Positions 5,852 to 6,009 of a stretch of DNA of 6,009 bases are shown piece by piece. Below the pieces are notes generated by a model. That model made no database searches. It was not told the origin of the DNA and was given only the letters and a program-made list of their open reading frames with translations. Source of the DNA: Nitrospirae bacterium RBG_19FT_COMBO_42_15 (lineage in GTDB: Bacteria > Nitrospirota > CAKKRA01 > 9FT-COMBO-42-15). Within the stretch, counting starts at the first letter, position 1. Every line of letters begins with the position of its first letter. A program made the position numbers and the translations under genes. The stretch is taken from the NCBI GenBank assembly GCA_001803815.1, contig MHEL01000108.1:6950-12958 (forward strand), in the 5' to 3' direction.

Positions 5852-6009
5852 TTCTTATCCGCCCCCTTTCTTATAACATAAATAGGTTTATCCTGAGTTT
5901 CATAATATATGCGCACCATCATCTCGCCAAGGAGCCCCATAATTATCAACTGCACGCCAAGTAAGATAAGCAGGACGCCTAAAAGGAGCAGCGGCCTGCC
6001 GCCGATATT
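5848..6009 (-). CDS. Family 2 glycosyltransferase, C-terminal end
   Basis: Fifty-three residues plus a TGA stop are present, and the gene enters from the right edge. The translation begins NIGGRPLLLLGVLLILLGVQ, a hydrophobic membrane segment. It continues into the amphipathic tail GLLGEMMVRIYYETQDKPIY and ends VIRKGADKK. This tail (LGxxGEMxVRxYYExQxKPIYxIR) is characteristic of membrane-bound GT2 enzymes of the dolichol/undecaprenyl-phosphate mannosyl- or glucosyl-transferase type, which load a sugar on a polyprenyl phosphate at the inner face of the membrane. The catalytic GT-A domain is outside the window, so donor and acceptor cannot be judged. The stop codon overlaps the next start as ATGA. 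The frame is certain and the family call rests on the tail alone. Confidence 0.8.
   Translation of the reverse strand, partial: NIGGRPLLLLGVLLILLGVQLIIMGLLGEMMVRIYYETQDKPIYVIRKGADKK
5862..5869 (-). promoter_or_regulatory. Ribosome binding site of the UPF0104 gene, inside the glycosyltransferase gene
   Basis: The complement reads AAAGGGGG, 10 nt before the ATG at 5849-5851. It is embedded in the last codons (RKGADKK) of the upstream glycosyltransferase. Confidence 0.75.

Overview
The window is a bacterial segment of moderate-to-low GC in which every credible gene lies on the minus strand, so transcription runs from high to low coordinates. In transcription order the genes are: the C-terminal end of a family 2 glycosyltransferase (5848-6009), a UPF0104/flippase-like membrane protein (4883-5851), a 2Fe-2S/ASKHA protein of the RACo (corrinoid-reactivating, DUF4445) family (3023-4876), purH (1449-2999), a REP-associated tyrosine transposase or RAYT (726-1220) set among palindromic repeats, and the N-terminal 198 codons of purD (runs off the left edge at position 1). 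The taxon cannot be fixed from the sequence. A RACo-like protein, REP/RAYT modules and glycosyltransferase/flippase pairs would fit a diderm, possibly anaerobic lineage such as Nitrospirota or Desulfobacterota, but that is inference.

The right part (3023-6009) looks like one tightly packed transcription unit. The glycosyltransferase and the membrane protein share an ATGA stop/start overlap, the membrane protein and the RACo-like gene are 6 nt apart, and the RACo-like gene and purH are 23 nt apart. The first two genes suggest polyprenyl-phosphate-linked sugar or envelope glycan work. purH and purD are de novo purine synthesis genes that are often adjacent in bacteria. Here about 850 bp of repeats and transposase separate them.

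The unusual material is at 618-1455. Five copies of one short palindrome (a GTAGC guide followed by an 8-bp stem with a 2-nt loop) are present. Two outward-guided pairs flank the RAYT gene and a fifth copy lies in frame inside it. The stem sequence differs between copies, but each change is matched by its partner. A second, unrelated element of about 125-135 bp (1321-1455) has long imperfect inverted ends and internal hairpins, and it touches the purH stop codon. The RACo-like protein also stands out, because the second phosphate-binding motif of its ATPase fold departs from the family consensus. No tRNA, rRNA, CRISPR array, riboswitch or convincing intrinsic terminator was seen, and no gene-free stretch exceeds 300 bp.
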